Positions 24,782 through 34,893 are shown, counted from the stretch's first letter. The stretch is DNA of 64,000 nt from Rhodoferax sp. (GCF_028689295.1 NZ_JAQTWL010000015.1:23133-87132), one strand, 5' to 3'. The notes: generated by a model not told the origin, from the letters alone. Made by a program: numbers and translations.

Positions 24782-26643
24782 GCAGGTTTTTCACCTGGAC
24801 TGCAAGGTGGGCAAGCCGGTTTGGGTGCCATTGGCCAGTGCGCCAGGCAGATCAGGGTAGTGGTGAGCATGTAGCGCGCCACGCTGAACCAGGAGTCAAA
24901 AATGCGGGAGCGGCCCACCTGACGCAAGCTCATGTTGACTGGCACTTCGGTGATGCGCAAGCCGGCTTTTTGCAGGATGATGATGACGCCGATGTCCTGA
25001 TAGTCGAGCAAGGTGGCTTCGCTGGCTGCCAGTGTGGCAATGGCCCTGCGGTTGTAGTAGCGAAAACCCGAGGTGAGGTCGTGCAGGTGAATGCCACCCA
25101 GCAGCCGAAACCAGCGCCAGGCCAGGCGTCGCAGCCGGCTGGCGCGCTCGGTGTGTGCACCGATGACCACATCGGCCTGCTCTGCCCCCGCCACCAGGAC
25201 CGGTATTTCGGCCACCTCGTGTTGTCCGTCGGCGTCCATCGTGATGACCGCCCGGTAGCCATGGGCGTGGGCGTAGCGTATGCCCATCTGCATGCCGCCC
25301 CAGGCGCCCAGGGGCAATAAAGGGCGCGTCACGCTGGCGCCAGCCTGTCTGGCCAGGGCGCCCGTGCCGTCGCCGCTGTGGTCGTCAACCACCAGCACGT
25401 GCTTCCAGCCGGTTTGCAGCAAACTGCTGACCACCGCGCCAATGGTGGCGGCCTCGTCGCGCGCGGGTATGACGACCAAAATGGCGTCCTGGCTGGTTTC
25501 CGGGCGGGATTCGTTTTGCGACACAAAGTATTCAGTGGCCAGTGCGTTTGAGCAGCCCGTCATGGAAAACCGCTCGTGCAAGGCGCGCTGGCCGTCGGCG
25601 CCCCAGCGGGCCAATTGCCCGGGCTGGTCAGCCAGCGCTTGCAAAGCCTGCCGCCATGCCTTGACGTCACCCACCGGCAGGTGGCACAACCCGGCGCCGC
25701 TGGAGGACACCAGCCAGGACATGCCGGAGCCAGGCAGGTCGCTCACAATGCAGGGCTTGGCATGCGCCATGGCTTCGAGCAGCACCACGCCAAAGGCCTC
25801 GGTGCGCTCGCAGGAGGCCAGGCAGAACGCGTCGCAACTGGCCAGCAGCTGGTGTTTGCGGGCCTCGCTGACCTCGCCGATGAGTTGCACATTGGGTTGG
25901 CCACCCGACGGCGTGCCCGCCTGGACCATGTCCTGCAAACTCGCCATGTTTTCACCTTGCCCGGCAATCACCAACTGCAGGCCGGGAACGCCGCTGACGG
26001 CCCGGATGAGGGTGTCGAACCCCTTGTAATGGGCCAGTCGTCCCAGAGACAGCAGCCTGAGCCGGCCAGACTGCCAGGGCAATGCAGCATCGTCAGGCGC
26101 AGGCAATTCAGGCCGGATACCCAGTGGCACCACCACGCATTTGTGTTGCCAGTGCTGCAAGGGCTCGCTGGCATACAGGTAGGGTAGCGACGTGACAATG
26201 ATGCGCTCAGCACGCTCCAACACGGCTTGCTCGAATGGCCGGTAGAGCGTGTAGGCCAATCGCAAAGCCAGGTGTTCGCTGGAGACCACCACGTCTGAGT
26301 GCCAGTGCACCACCCACGGTATTTTGTGCGCGCCCATCAGGGTCAAGGCCCAAAAGGCCGACACATTGGGCATGTGCAAGTGCAGCACCTGGGGCTTGAG
26401 GCGGCGTATGGCGTGCTTGAGCGCCGCCCGAAAACCGAGCGCGATGGGCGTGTAGATCAGATTGAGTTGCACCGGCACGCGGCATAACCAGGTCGGATCT
26501 TGCGGCAAGGGGTCGCCGTGCACCAAGGCATGGCTGTCGATACCCTGCTCTCGCTGGGTAAGTACCAAATCTGCCAGAAACGACTCCATGCCACCCCGGT
26601 AGGGAGGAAAGAATTTGCCGATATGGAGGATGCGCAGCGCCAT
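24778..26643 (-). CDS. GT4-GT2 fusion glycosyltransferase
   Basis: A 621-residue fusion. Residues 1-370 form a GT-B/GT4 domain (ILHIGKFFPPYRGGMESFL at the N-terminus; RTEAFGVVLLEAMAHAKP with the catalytic Glu pair). Residues 385-610 form a GT2 domain of the dolichyl-phosphate-mannose-synthase type (ILVVIPARDEAATIGAVVSS, VVDDHSGDGT, ITMDADGQHE, SGFRYYNRRAIA). The second half would make a polyprenyl-phosphate sugar or start a chain while the first extends it. It is the first gene of the leftward operon and starts 55 bases from the divergent rightward gene. Such a fusion is uncommon in my experience; a sequencing join is unlikely because the linker is in frame and both halves are complete. Confidence 0.85.
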   Translation of the reverse strand: MALRILHIGKFFPPYRGGMESFLADLVLTQREQGIDSHALVHGDPLPQDPTWLCRVPVQLNLIYTPIALGFRAALKHAIRRLKPQVLHLHMPNVSAFWALTLMGAHKIPWVVHWHSDVVVSSEHLALRLAYTLYRPFEQAVLERAERIIVTSLPYLYASEPLQHWQHKCVVVPLGIRPELPAPDDAALPWQSGRLRLLSLGRLAHYKGFDTLIRAVSGVPGLQLVIAGQGENMASLQDMVQAGTPSGGQPNVQLIGEVSEARKHQLLASCDAFCLASCERTEAFGVVLLEAMAHAKPCIVSDLPGSGMSWLVSSSGAGLCHLPVGDVKAWRQALQALADQPGQLARWGADGQRALHERFSMTGCSNALATEYFVSQNESRPETSQDAILVVIPARDEAATIGAVVSSLLQTGWKHVLVVDDHSGDGTGALARQAGASVTRPLLPLGAWGGMQMGIRYAHAHGYRAVITMDADGQHEVAEIPVLVAGAEQADVVIGAHTERASRLRRLAWRWFRLLGGIHLHDLTSGFRYYNRRAIATLAASEATLLDYQDIGVIIILQKAGLRITEVPVNMSLRQVGRSRIFDSWFSVARYMLTTTLICLAHWPMAPKPACPPCSPGEKPA

Positions 26644-26698
26644 CGTTCAATGCTAACTGAGTTTCCGGCCTGCCCGGCACAGGGGATAATCCGGCACC

Positions 26699-29600
26699 AT
26701 GCCGCAACTCGATTCTTCGCCTCACATTTACCAACGCGCCGTCAGCGGTGACAGCCAGGATTCCTTGTCCATCATCGCCAGTCTGATTGAGCCGGGTCAG
26801 ACCCTGCTCGATCTGGGTATGGGAACCGGCGGTTTGGGGCAATACCTGAGTCAACGCCATGCAATCGTGGCCGATGGTGTCACCCTGAACCCGGCTGAGG
26901 CGGAAATCGCCAGCACCTGGTATCGCAAAGCCCTGGTGGCCGACCTGGACCACGATAATTTGACCGCCCTTTTTGGCGATCAGCGATACGACTGCATTGT
27001 CTGTGCCGATGTGCTGGAGCACCTCAAGGCGCCTGCCAATGTACTGGCGCAATGTCAGGCGCTGCTCAAGCCCGGTGGGCGGCTGATCACGTCAGTGCCC
27101 AACGCGGGTTATTGCGGGCTGATCGCAGAACTCATCCTGGGCGATTTTCGTTACCGGCCGGAGGGGCTGCTCGACAATACCCATCTGCGCTTTTTCACCC
27201 GCAGGTCCCTGCAACGGTTCTTTGACGAGAATGGCTGGGGCACGCTGTCCGTCAACATCACTCAGCGCAGCCTTCTGGCATCGGAGTTCAAGGTGGCTTT
27301 TGACAGCCTGCCGCCCGCTGTGGCGCGTCACTTGCTGGCCACACCTGACGCGCTGACCTACCAATTTATTTCTGTTTTACAGCCCGCCGACCTGGCCATG
27401 CCAACCCTGGTCGGGTCATCAGCAGGCGGGCACGCCGAAAGCGCGGCCTCAGAGCCTGCCAGCGCCCTTTATTCCGCTGAAATCTATTTGGCAACCCAGG
27501 GGCATTTCAACGAGTGCACCAAACTCGTTGCGCCCGGGCGCATTGGTGACCCTCGGCAAACTTTGCTCTATGAGATACCAGCCGCTCCCGAGCCCTATAC
27601 CCATGTCCGTTTTGACCCGGCAGACCGTCCCGGCTTTTTCCGGCTGCACCATCTAAAGCTCAGTTTGCCCGACGGCCAGAGCTTGTGGCAATGGCAAGCC
27701 GGGCAAGACGCCCTGGCAGTGCTGGCCAATGCGCATCAGCAACAAATTTTGATCTCATCACCATGGGAAACGTCGGCTGGGGCACTGTTATTGCTGCACG
27801 GAGACGACCCCTGGCTGGAGCTTCCTCTTGACGACGCGGTGCTCCAGCAAATTGGCCAAAACGGTGCCCAGTTGGAGGTCTGCGCCGGCTGGCCCATGTC
27901 GGCCGATTATTTGCAGGCCAGCGCAACCATCAACACCTTGCAAACCAGTCAGCAACAGTTTATGGCCTACCTGCAGAAAGACCTTGATGAGCTCAGGCAT
28001 CAAAAATCCCGGATTGACAGCCTCGGACTGGTCCTTCAAGAAGTGAGAAACGAAAAGCAGCAGCTGATCGGCGAGCTGCGATCGAGCCAAAGTGAGCGCA
28101 GCTTCCTCCAGGAACAGTTGACACAGCTTAGCGTGCACTTGCATGGCATTGAACAATCCACCCTGTTTCGCGCCACGCGACCTCTGGTCCAAATCAAAAT
28201 GCGACTCGATGGCCTGATGGGGCGAACTTTGCACCAAAATTTAATGCGACAAACCCACGTTATTACGCAGCCGCAACCCCGACCAGAGCACCCGGTTGAC
28301 ATCATCGTGCCGATTTACCGCGGACTGGAAGACACCCGCTGCTGCCTGGAATCGGTGCTTGCTGCGCCATGCCACACCAGCTGGCGATTGATCGTCATCA
28401 ATGACTGCAGCCCTGAACCCGAAGTGGCCGAATGGCTGCGCGTGTTTGCCCGGCGCGACTTGCGAATTGTGCTGCTGGAAAATCCTGAAAATCTTGGCTT
28501 TGTCGCCAGCGTCAACCGCGGCATGGCACTGAGCGATGACAACGACGTGATGCTGCTCAACAGCGACACCGAAGTCGCCAACGACTGGCTGGACCGCATT
28601 CAGCGCGCCGCTTACAGCCGCCAGCGCGTGGCCAGTGTTTCCCCGTTTTCCAACAACGCCACCATCTGCAGCTACCCCCGCTTTTGCCAGGCCAGCGAAA
28701 TGCCCGGCGGTCAGGACACCGCCAGCCTGGACCGTTTGTTTGCCCAATACCTTGCCGGCCAGACTGTCGAAGTGCCCACCACCGTGGGGTTTTGCATGTA
28801 CATCCGGCGTCAGTGCTTGCGTGAAACCGGTCTTTTCGATGTGGAAAATTTTGGCAAGGGTTACGGCGAAGAAAACGACTTTTGCGTGCGCGCGCACAAA
28901 ACCGGCTGGGTCCATTTGCATACCCTCGACACGTTTGTGCGCCATGCCGGGGGTATCAGTTTTGGTCAATCCAAGAGTACCCGTGAACTTCAGGCCATGG
29001 AGACCTTGGGCCGACTGCATCCCCGCTACGAGAGCGACGTGCACACCTACGTGCAAAGCGACCCGACGCGCCCGGCAAGACTGCTGATTGACATTGCCCG
29101 CATCATTGCCTGTGAGCGTCCGGTCATACTTAACGTCATCCACAACCGTGAAGGCGGCACGCTGCGTCACATCCAGGAACTGGCGCAACATTTCGGCGCC
29201 CAAGCCACGTTCCTGAGCCTCACACCTGCCCCTGAAGGGGTAAAACTGCGGATCGAAGGCCCGCAAGAGGGTTTTGCCTTGCATTTTGCTTTGCCTCGCC
29301 AAGGGGGCGATTTGCGACAGACCCTGCGCCAGCTCCAGGTGGGCCACATCCACTACCATCATCTGTTGGGTTATGCGCCCGACATCACTGAATTGCCAAT
29401 CCAACTCGGCATCACCCACGACTTCACCGCGCACGACTACTACAGCTACTGCCCGCAGATTTCCCTGACCGACCATACCGACCGCTACTGCGGAGAGCTT
29501 GGCCTTCAACAATGCCGACCGTGCCTCAAGCGCAACCCCGCCCCCGATGGGGAAAGTATCGAGAGCTGGCGTGCTCGCCACGCGCAGCTGCTCAGCCAGG

Positions 29601-30496
29601 CACGCTACGTCATTGCCCCAAGCGCCGATGCTGCACAGCGGCTGCAATGCTTTGTGCCAACTGCCCGCATTCAGGTGGTACCCCATGCCACGCTCGCGGA
29701 AAAACCAGTGGTGTACCCGCTACCCAAGCCGCGTCAACTGAACAGCAATGAGCCTTTGAAAATTGTTGTTCTCGGCGCACTCAGCAAGATCAAGGGGGCG
29801 GACATATTGGAAGAGGTGGCTTTGCTGGCCGCGCGGGAAAACGCCTTGGTCGAATTTCACCTGCTCGGCTTCGCCTACCGCAGCCTGCACACCCAGTCCA
29901 AAGCCAGACTCACCGTGCACGGCGGCTACGAAGAAAAAGACTTGCCCCTGTTGTTGCAATGGTTGCGACCCGACGTCGTGTGGTTTCCCGCCGTATGGCC
30001 AGAGACTTACAGCTACACACTCAGCGCCAGCCTGGAGAGCGGTCTGCCTGTCGTCGCCCCCAACATCGGCGCATTTGCAGAACGCCTGCAAAACCGCGAC
30101 TGGACCTGGCTGTGCGACTGGCAACTGAGCGCCAACCAGTGGCTCGAATTCTTTAGCCAGATCAGGCAACAGCACTTTTGCCGGGCGGTCGGACCAGGAC
30201 CTATTCCTGAGTTGGGCCACGATGCCATCGAGGGGACATCGTTTACTTATCGCAGCAGTTACCTGCAATCCTTACCAAGGCCCCTGACACCCGATGCGCA
30301 GGAAATGGGCCGAATCCAACGGAATATCTTCAATTACCTGCAGTACCCAAGTAACGGTAGCGGCCCCTCCACGGTACTCAAGACGTCCTCCTTGCGCGCG
30401 CTGATGCGTTTGCGCATTCATCCAGCGCTCTCGTTTCTGGCAAGACTCATTCCAATGCATCAGCAAAGGCGGATCAAAACCTGGCTTGGCAAATAA
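26699..30496 (+). CDS. Methyltransferase-GT2-GT4 multidomain protein (1265 residues)
   Basis: Residues 1-215 are a SAM methyltransferase (LLDLGMGTGGLGQYLSQ; CADVLEHLKAP). Residues about 240-410 look like a beta-rich accessory region, followed by a coiled-coil stretch (about 415-485). A GT2 domain runs from about 530 to 780 (VDIIVPIYRGLEDTRCCLE, LLNSDTEVANDWLDRI, GYGEENDFCVRAHKTGW), then a GT-B/GT4 domain from about 805 to 1190 (NREGGTLRHIQELAQHF; PETYSYTLSASLESG). The head-to-tail fusion of methyl- and glycosyltransferases mirrors the 1141-residue protein on the other strand, although the GT types differ. It is followed after 21 bases by another methyltransferase gene in the same direction. 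Confidence 0.87.
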   Translation: MPQLDSSPHIYQRAVSGDSQDSLSIIASLIEPGQTLLDLGMGTGGLGQYLSQRHAIVADGVTLNPAEAEIASTWYRKALVADLDHDNLTALFGDQRYDCIVCADVLEHLKAPANVLAQCQALLKPGGRLITSVPNAGYCGLIAELILGDFRYRPEGLLDNTHLRFFTRRSLQRFFDENGWGTLSVNITQRSLLASEFKVAFDSLPPAVARHLLATPDALTYQFISVLQPADLAMPTLVGSSAGGHAESAASEPASALYSAEIYLATQGHFNECTKLVAPGRIGDPRQTLLYEIPAAPEPYTHVRFDPADRPGFFRLHHLKLSLPDGQSLWQWQAGQDALAVLANAHQQQILISSPWETSAGALLLLHGDDPWLELPLDDAVLQQIGQNGAQLEVCAGWPMSADYLQASATINTLQTSQQQFMAYLQKDLDELRHQKSRIDSLGLVLQEVRNEKQQLIGELRSSQSERSFLQEQLTQLSVHLHGIEQSTLFRATRPLVQIKMRLDGLMGRTLHQNLMRQTHVITQPQPRPEHPVDIIVPIYRGLEDTRCCLESVLAAPCHTSWRLIVINDCSPEPEVAEWLRVFARRDLRIVLLENPENLGFVASVNRGMALSDDNDVMLLNSDTEVANDWLDRIQRAAYSRQRVASVSPFSNNATICSYPRFCQASEMPGGQDTASLDRLFAQYLAGQTVEVPTTVGFCMYIRRQCLRETGLFDVENFGKGYGEENDFCVRAHKTGWVHLHTLDTFVRHAGGISFGQSKSTRELQAMETLGRLHPRYESDVHTYVQSDPTRPARLLIDIARIIACERPVILNVIHNREGGTLRHIQELAQHFGAQATFLSLTPAPEGVKLRIEGPQEGFALHFALPRQGGDLRQTLRQLQVGHIHYHHLLGYAPDITELPIQLGITHDFTAHDYYSYCPQISLTDHTDRYCGELGLQQCRPCLKRNPAPDGESIESWRARHAQLLSQARYVIAPSADAAQRLQCFVPTARIQVVPHATLAEKPVVYPLPKPRQLNSNEPLKIVVLGALSKIKGADILEEVALLAARENALVEFHLLGFAYRSLHTQSKARLTVHGGYEEKDLPLLLQWLRPDVVWFPAVWPETYSYTLSASLESGLPVVAPNIGAFAERLQNRDWTWLCDWQLSANQWLEFFSQIRQQHFCRAVGPGPIPELGHDAIEGTSFTYRSSYLQSLPRPLTPDAQEMGRIQRNIFNYLQYPSNGSGPSTVLKTSSLRALMRLRIHPALSFLARLIPMHQQRRIKTWLGK

Positions 30497-30517
30497 AGAC
30501 CTCCTCGACTCGGACCC

Positions 30518-31705
30518 ATGCAAATGAAACACACTCATCAAAGCCCTCTTCAGGCACGTGCCAATAACTTGTGTAATAGCCCAGCCTTTCGTGACGTGAT
30601 TGCGCGGCACATGGGCGTGCCCTTACAAAATTCCATGGCGACACCACTGAACCTGACGATTCACCCGAATGATCAAATGTTGGACCATTCACTCAGGCAC
30701 TTTGGTCAAGCCGGTCCAGCCGTGAGTCAATATTTTGGTGTGGCGCTTGAGCAATATCGGGCTGCGGATCAGATATTGAAGACTTTCTTTCCCGATCTGA
30801 CTCACGTCGCCATTCTTGATTTCGCATGCGGGTATGGACGGATGCTCAGGTTCCTCGCTCACGCCATTCCTCCCACTCAGATATGGGCGTCTGATATTCA
30901 GCGAGATGCTGTCGATTTTGTTTCAACGCAGTTTGCTGTGCATGGAGTGTATTCAGAGGCTGATCCTTCAAAATTTGCTCCCGAAAGAAAATTCGACTTT
31001 ATCTGGGTTGCTTCGCTGTTCTCGCATTTACCCGCCTCGCTATTTGATGACTGGCTTGCAAGACTATCTGCATTATTGACCAATGACGGTGTACTGTGCT
31101 TCAGCGTGCATGATGAATGCCTGTTGCCAAACGAACGGGCAATGCCAAAGAACGGCATCTTATTTGTTCCAGAAAGTGAAAACTCCGAGCTTGACCGTCA
31201 CGCCTATGGCACCACGCACGTCAGTGAATTTTTTGTTCGTCAAGCCATTGAACGTGCTTTCGGAAAATCACATCCCTACTTCCGGATCAAGCGTGGACTG
31301 GCTTATCAACAAGATATCTACGTTGTTGCAAAAAATCCATTGCGAAGCATGTCGGCGCTCGACATTTTCCGCTGGGGACCTTGGGGCTGGGTCGATGTGC
31401 GTCGAATTCTCGAAGGCGGGGCACTGCAACTCTCTGGTTGGGCGACGTCGTTCGATGAGGGCGGGATTGATCGCGTATTTATCTCGTTCGATGGGCAAGC
31501 ACATGAATGCCAAACCGTTGTCGAACGCAGGGATGTAGAAGCTGTCTTTCAGGACACACGGCTGAGGTGGAGCGGGTGGGAGTTGACACAGGCCAGGAAA
31601 GTTGGTGGCAACATCCCCTTTGTTGAAGTAAGTGCGCAGGCACACAATGGCGAAAGGGCATTGCTCTATGCTGGCCCAATGATCGAAACCAACGACCGTA
31701 CATGA
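30518..31705 (+). CDS. Class I SAM-dependent methyltransferase with C-terminal beta domain
   Basis: A 395-residue protein. The methyltransferase core is near residues 95-235 (VAILDFACGYGRMLRFL, IWASDIQRDAV, FDFIWVASLFSHL). The last 110 residues (ILEGGALQLSGWATSFDEGG onward) form a separate beta-rich domain that I cannot name, perhaps glycan-binding. The gene and the one after it are visibly richer in A+T than the surrounding genes. The stop overlaps the next start (ATGA at 31702-31705). Confidence 0.8.
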   Translation: MQMKHTHQSPLQARANNLCNSPAFRDVIARHMGVPLQNSMATPLNLTIHPNDQMLDHSLRHFGQAGPAVSQYFGVALEQYRAADQILKTFFPDLTHVAILDFACGYGRMLRFLAHAIPPTQIWASDIQRDAVDFVSTQFAVHGVYSEADPSKFAPERKFDFIWVASLFSHLPASLFDDWLARLSALLTNDGVLCFSVHDECLLPNERAMPKNGILFVPESENSELDRHAYGTTHVSEFFVRQAIERAFGKSHPYFRIKRGLAYQQDIYVVAKNPLRSMSALDIFRWGPWGWVDVRRILEGGALQLSGWATSFDEGGIDRVFISFDGQAHECQTVVERRDVEAVFQDTRLRWSGWELTQARKVGGNIPFVEVSAQAHNGERALLYAGPMIETNDRT

Positions 31706-32793
31706 ATTTGAAGAACTTCAATTCAGCTCAGTCAAAACGATCCCTTTCGCTGGATGCAGTTCGTGGCTTTGCCATTTTGATGGTTATTGTTTTCCATTTT
31801 TCTGAATTCGGTTTACTTCCCGCCTTATCTTCTCCTTTCTCAGCAGTGCCGTTTTTCGGCATGTTCGGCGTCGATCTATTTTATGTCTTAAGTGGCTTCT
31901 TCATCACCAAGGCCATATTAAGTCCGCTAACATGGAAGCCAAGTGCATTTTTAATGTCCAGATTTACGAGAATATATCCTGCTTATTTATTCTCAATAAT
32001 GTTCTTTGTTATTTTCAATATATCTGGTGGAAATAGTCTTGATCCACAGTATATTGCTAACATTTTGCTTCATTTTTTCATGTTGCATAATTTATTTCCA
32101 GGTGTCGGTGGTTCAATCAATGGAACCTATTGGACCCTGGGGGTTGAATTTCCCTATTATTTTCTTATGCTGGCAATCGGTTATTTTATTAGAGAGCAAA
32201 AATATTTCTGGATTATCTCTATTGCCATGCTTTTGGTCTGCCTGGTATGGCGCGCTGCGGTGTTTCAAATCGTGCCGACCGACATGGGACGCTTTTTTGC
32301 GGCAACCCAGTTGCCGGGCGCATTGGATGCCTTTGCTTTGGGCGGTGCTGCGGCGGCCATCACACGGCACGGGAAATTTGACGAAATCTCCCAACAATGG
32401 CGCTGGCCAATATTTACGCTTGGGTTGGCTTTAACCCTGTTGAATTTTTATTACGTGGTACATCATGCAGGCCATTACTGGTCTCACGCATGGACGGCCA
32501 TCTTGTGGCGAACAAGCCTGGAAGCTGGATTTGCGGTCTTGATCGTCGCCTGTGCAGGAATGAAGTACAGCCCGATGCTTCATTATTCCGGCTTGCCATG
32601 GCTCGGAAAGATCAGCTTCAGTCTCTATATTTATCACCTGTTCCCCGCCGTTTTAATCAAGAAGTTTATTCCGGAACTTGATTGGCAATGGAAGCTTTCG
32701 CTTGGTGCTGCGGTGGCTTTGTCGCTGAGCTGGGCGAGTTGGCGCTTCATCGAGGCCCGTTTTCACCCAACAGGGGGCTTGACCTCCAAATAA
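31702..32793 (+). CDS. Acyltransferase 3 (OafA-like) membrane protein, AT-rich
   Basis: A 363-residue polytopic membrane protein with the N-terminal signature SLDAVRGFAILMVIVFHFSE and a following FFGMFGVDLFYVLSGFFITK, as in O-acetyltransferases of surface polysaccharides. It is translationally coupled to the methyltransferase upstream by a 4-base overlap. The first 600 bases are AT-rich (many TTT/ATT codons) compared with the GC-rich surroundings, a sign of separate origin. Its 3' end overlaps the convergent TPR-OGT gene by 31 bases. Confidence 0.88.
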   Translation: MNLKNFNSAQSKRSLSLDAVRGFAILMVIVFHFSEFGLLPALSSPFSAVPFFGMFGVDLFYVLSGFFITKAILSPLTWKPSAFLMSRFTRIYPAYLFSIMFFVIFNISGGNSLDPQYIANILLHFFMLHNLFPGVGGSINGTYWTLGVEFPYYFLMLAIGYFIREQKYFWIISIAMLLVCLVWRAAVFQIVPTDMGRFFAATQLPGALDAFALGGAAAAITRHGKFDEISQQWRWPIFTLGLALTLLNFYYVVHHAGHYWSHAWTAILWRTSLEAGFAVLIVACAGMKYSPMLHYSGLPWLGKISFSLYIYHLFPAVLIKKFIPELDWQWKLSLGAAVALSLSWASWRFIEARFHPTGGLTSK

Positions 32794-34796
32794 TCAGGTG
32801 CCAGGTCATTCTGATAACGCTCCACCATCTGCATATAAGCGGCTTCCAGGTGCCGGGTGAACAGCCGGGTGTCAAACAGTGAGGTGGTCAGGAGATTGCG
32901 TTGCAGCTTTTCCTTGATGGCTTTGAACCGCATCGGTTGGGTCGCCAGTGCGATGGCAAGTGCTTCATAAGCCTCCTGGGTTGATGTGATGAGTTCGGGC
33001 AAACCCATGGCGGTGAGCAAACTCGCAGCCACCCGGCTGGCAAAGGTTTCCCCAACGCAAGTTAACACGGGCAAGCCCGCGCACAGCGCATCACTGGCCG
33101 TGGTGTGAGCGTTGTAGGGGAGCGTGTCGATAAACAAGTCGGCTGCGCGCAGGCGGGACAGGTGTTCTGGCAGCAGCCGCATGTGTTTGGCAAACACCAG
33201 CCGCTCGGCAGCCACGCCTCTGAGCCGCGCCTGCTGGCGCAAGTTGTCAAGCGCGCCGGGAGTGCCGTCAAAAAGCCAGAGCACGCTGCCGTCCACCCGT
33301 TGCAGGATACGCATCCAGCCATCGAAGGTGGCGGGCGTGATTTTGAAGCTGTTGTTGAAGCAGCAAAACACAAAGCCCGTCGCTGGCAGCCCCAACTCCT
33401 GGCGGCTGAATACCCGGTCAGCAAGCTTGCGCTTGTCATCGTTGACCTGGTAGCTGTGGGGCAGATAGGCAATTTTTTCTGAGTAGCCGGCCTGGCTGGC
33501 CTCGGGTATCAGCGTTGGGTCCGCAATCAGGTAGTCCATGTAGTCTGCGCCCAGAGTGCCAGGATAACCCAGGTAGCTGACTTGCAGGGGTGCCGCGCGG
33601 TAAGAAAAAATACCAAGCCTGTGCCCCTGCGTGAAGCCCGAGAGATCAACCGCTATATCGATCTGAAGACGCCTCGCCAGCTGGGCGACCTCTTGGTCCG
33701 TGTGAGCGCGGACATCGATGAACTGGTCGAATGCTGCGGCAATGCGTTGGCGCATTTCATCGTTTGATTCTGGCCCGAAAGAAAAGGCAAACAGCTCAAA
33801 CCGGTCTTTGTCGTGCTTCTCAAACAAACCGGCTGTCAAGTAGCCCATGGCATGGATGCGAAAGTCAGCCGAAAAATAACCAAGGCGAATTTTCTTTTGT
33901 CTGGGGCGTTTCGGGATCACGCCCAGTTCTTGATGGGCTGGATGATTCTCTTTCACATACAGCTCTGCCACTTTGCGCTGCAAGGTCAACGATGACGATA
34001 CCGCCAGAACCTGAAATGGCGCTGTCACCGGTTCGTTGCGTTGCGCCCGCGCTGCCAACTCCGACACATCGTCGGAGGCATTGCGCCAATCGCAAATTCT
34101 GATCTTTGAATACAGTTTCTCGCCACTGACGTACGCGTAATCGGGTTCGATGGCGATAGCTCTGTCAAAGCTGTCAATCGCCTCCTGATAGCGTTGCAAG
34201 GCATTCAGGGCCAGGCCCCGGTTGTAATGAAAGGCGGCATGATCAAAGCTGATGGCGATCGCTTTATCGTAGCTGTCAATGGCGGCCTGGTGCATTTTGC
34301 AGGCGTTCAAGGCCAATCCCCGGTTGTTGTATGTCCCGGCGATGTCAGGCCTTAAAGCAATCGCCTTGTCAAAGCTGTCAATGGCGGCCTGATGCTGCAA
34401 TAGCTGGTACAACGCGATGCCATGGTTAAAGTGCAGCTCCGCCGAACCCGGACTGATGGCAATGGCCTTGCGAAAACTGTCAACGGCCTCCTGGTGCAGT
34501 TTCAATTGACAGAAAGCGTGACCGCGTCCGGCGTGAGTTGCCGCGAAGTCTGGCTTGACCTCAATGGCTTTGCCGAACCATTCAACCGCCCGGGCAGGAT
34601 CATTTTTTTGTCCAGCCAGCACACCCAACAAGTGCAAGGCCTCGAAGTGCCCGGGCATCAGTTGGAGCACCTGTTGGTAAATTGCGTGTGCCTGCGCCAA
34701 TTGTCCCTTGCGATGCAGCAGCAAACCCTCGTTGAATTTTTCATCCAGGTGGGTGAGCTCGGAAATATCGCGTGGCATCGGAGGGCTGGGTTGCAT
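32763..34796 (-). CDS. TPR / O-GlcNAc transferase-like (SPINDLY-type) protein
   Basis: A 677-residue protein. Residues about 15-230 hold six or so tetratricopeptide repeats, some near-identical (AIDSFDKAIALRPDIAGTYN, AIDSYDKAIAISFDHAAFHY). Residues about 295-660 are a GT41-type catalytic region (IRLGYFSADFRIHAMGYLTA, VDLSGFTQGHRLGIFSYRAA, FCCFNNSFKITPATFDGWM, LFIDTLPYNAHTTASDAL). Bacterial members glycosylate proteins in the cytoplasm. It is transcribed alone toward the rightward acyltransferase gene, overlapping its end by 31 bases. A second member is at 55434-57392. Acceptor proteins cannot be inferred. Confidence 0.9.
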   Translation of the reverse strand: MQPSPPMPRDISELTHLDEKFNEGLLLHRKGQLAQAHAIYQQVLQLMPGHFEALHLLGVLAGQKNDPARAVEWFGKAIEVKPDFAATHAGRGHAFCQLKLHQEAVDSFRKAIAISPGSAELHFNHGIALYQLLQHQAAIDSFDKAIALRPDIAGTYNNRGLALNACKMHQAAIDSYDKAIAISFDHAAFHYNRGLALNALQRYQEAIDSFDRAIAIEPDYAYVSGEKLYSKIRICDWRNASDDVSELAARAQRNEPVTAPFQVLAVSSSLTLQRKVAELYVKENHPAHQELGVIPKRPRQKKIRLGYFSADFRIHAMGYLTAGLFEKHDKDRFELFAFSFGPESNDEMRQRIAAAFDQFIDVRAHTDQEVAQLARRLQIDIAVDLSGFTQGHRLGIFSYRAAPLQVSYLGYPGTLGADYMDYLIADPTLIPEASQAGYSEKIAYLPHSYQVNDDKRKLADRVFSRQELGLPATGFVFCCFNNSFKITPATFDGWMRILQRVDGSVLWLFDGTPGALDNLRQQARLRGVAAERLVFAKHMRLLPEHLSRLRAADLFIDTLPYNAHTTASDALCAGLPVLTCVGETFASRVAASLLTAMGLPELITSTQEAYEALAIALATQPMRFKAIKEKLQRNLLTTSLFDTRLFTRHLEAAYMQMVERYQNDLAPDYLEVKPPVG

Positions 34797-34893
34797 GGCA
34801 GGATTTTATTGTCAACAGGTTTGCAGGCGATGCCGGAGTTGGCGCGGGTTTGCCTTTAGACTTGACGCATCCATAGCCAAGCATGCCCACTGA

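Noticed and set aside
28241..29686. 481-codon leftward ORF
   Set aside because: Antisense of the GT2/GT4 part of the 1265-residue protein.
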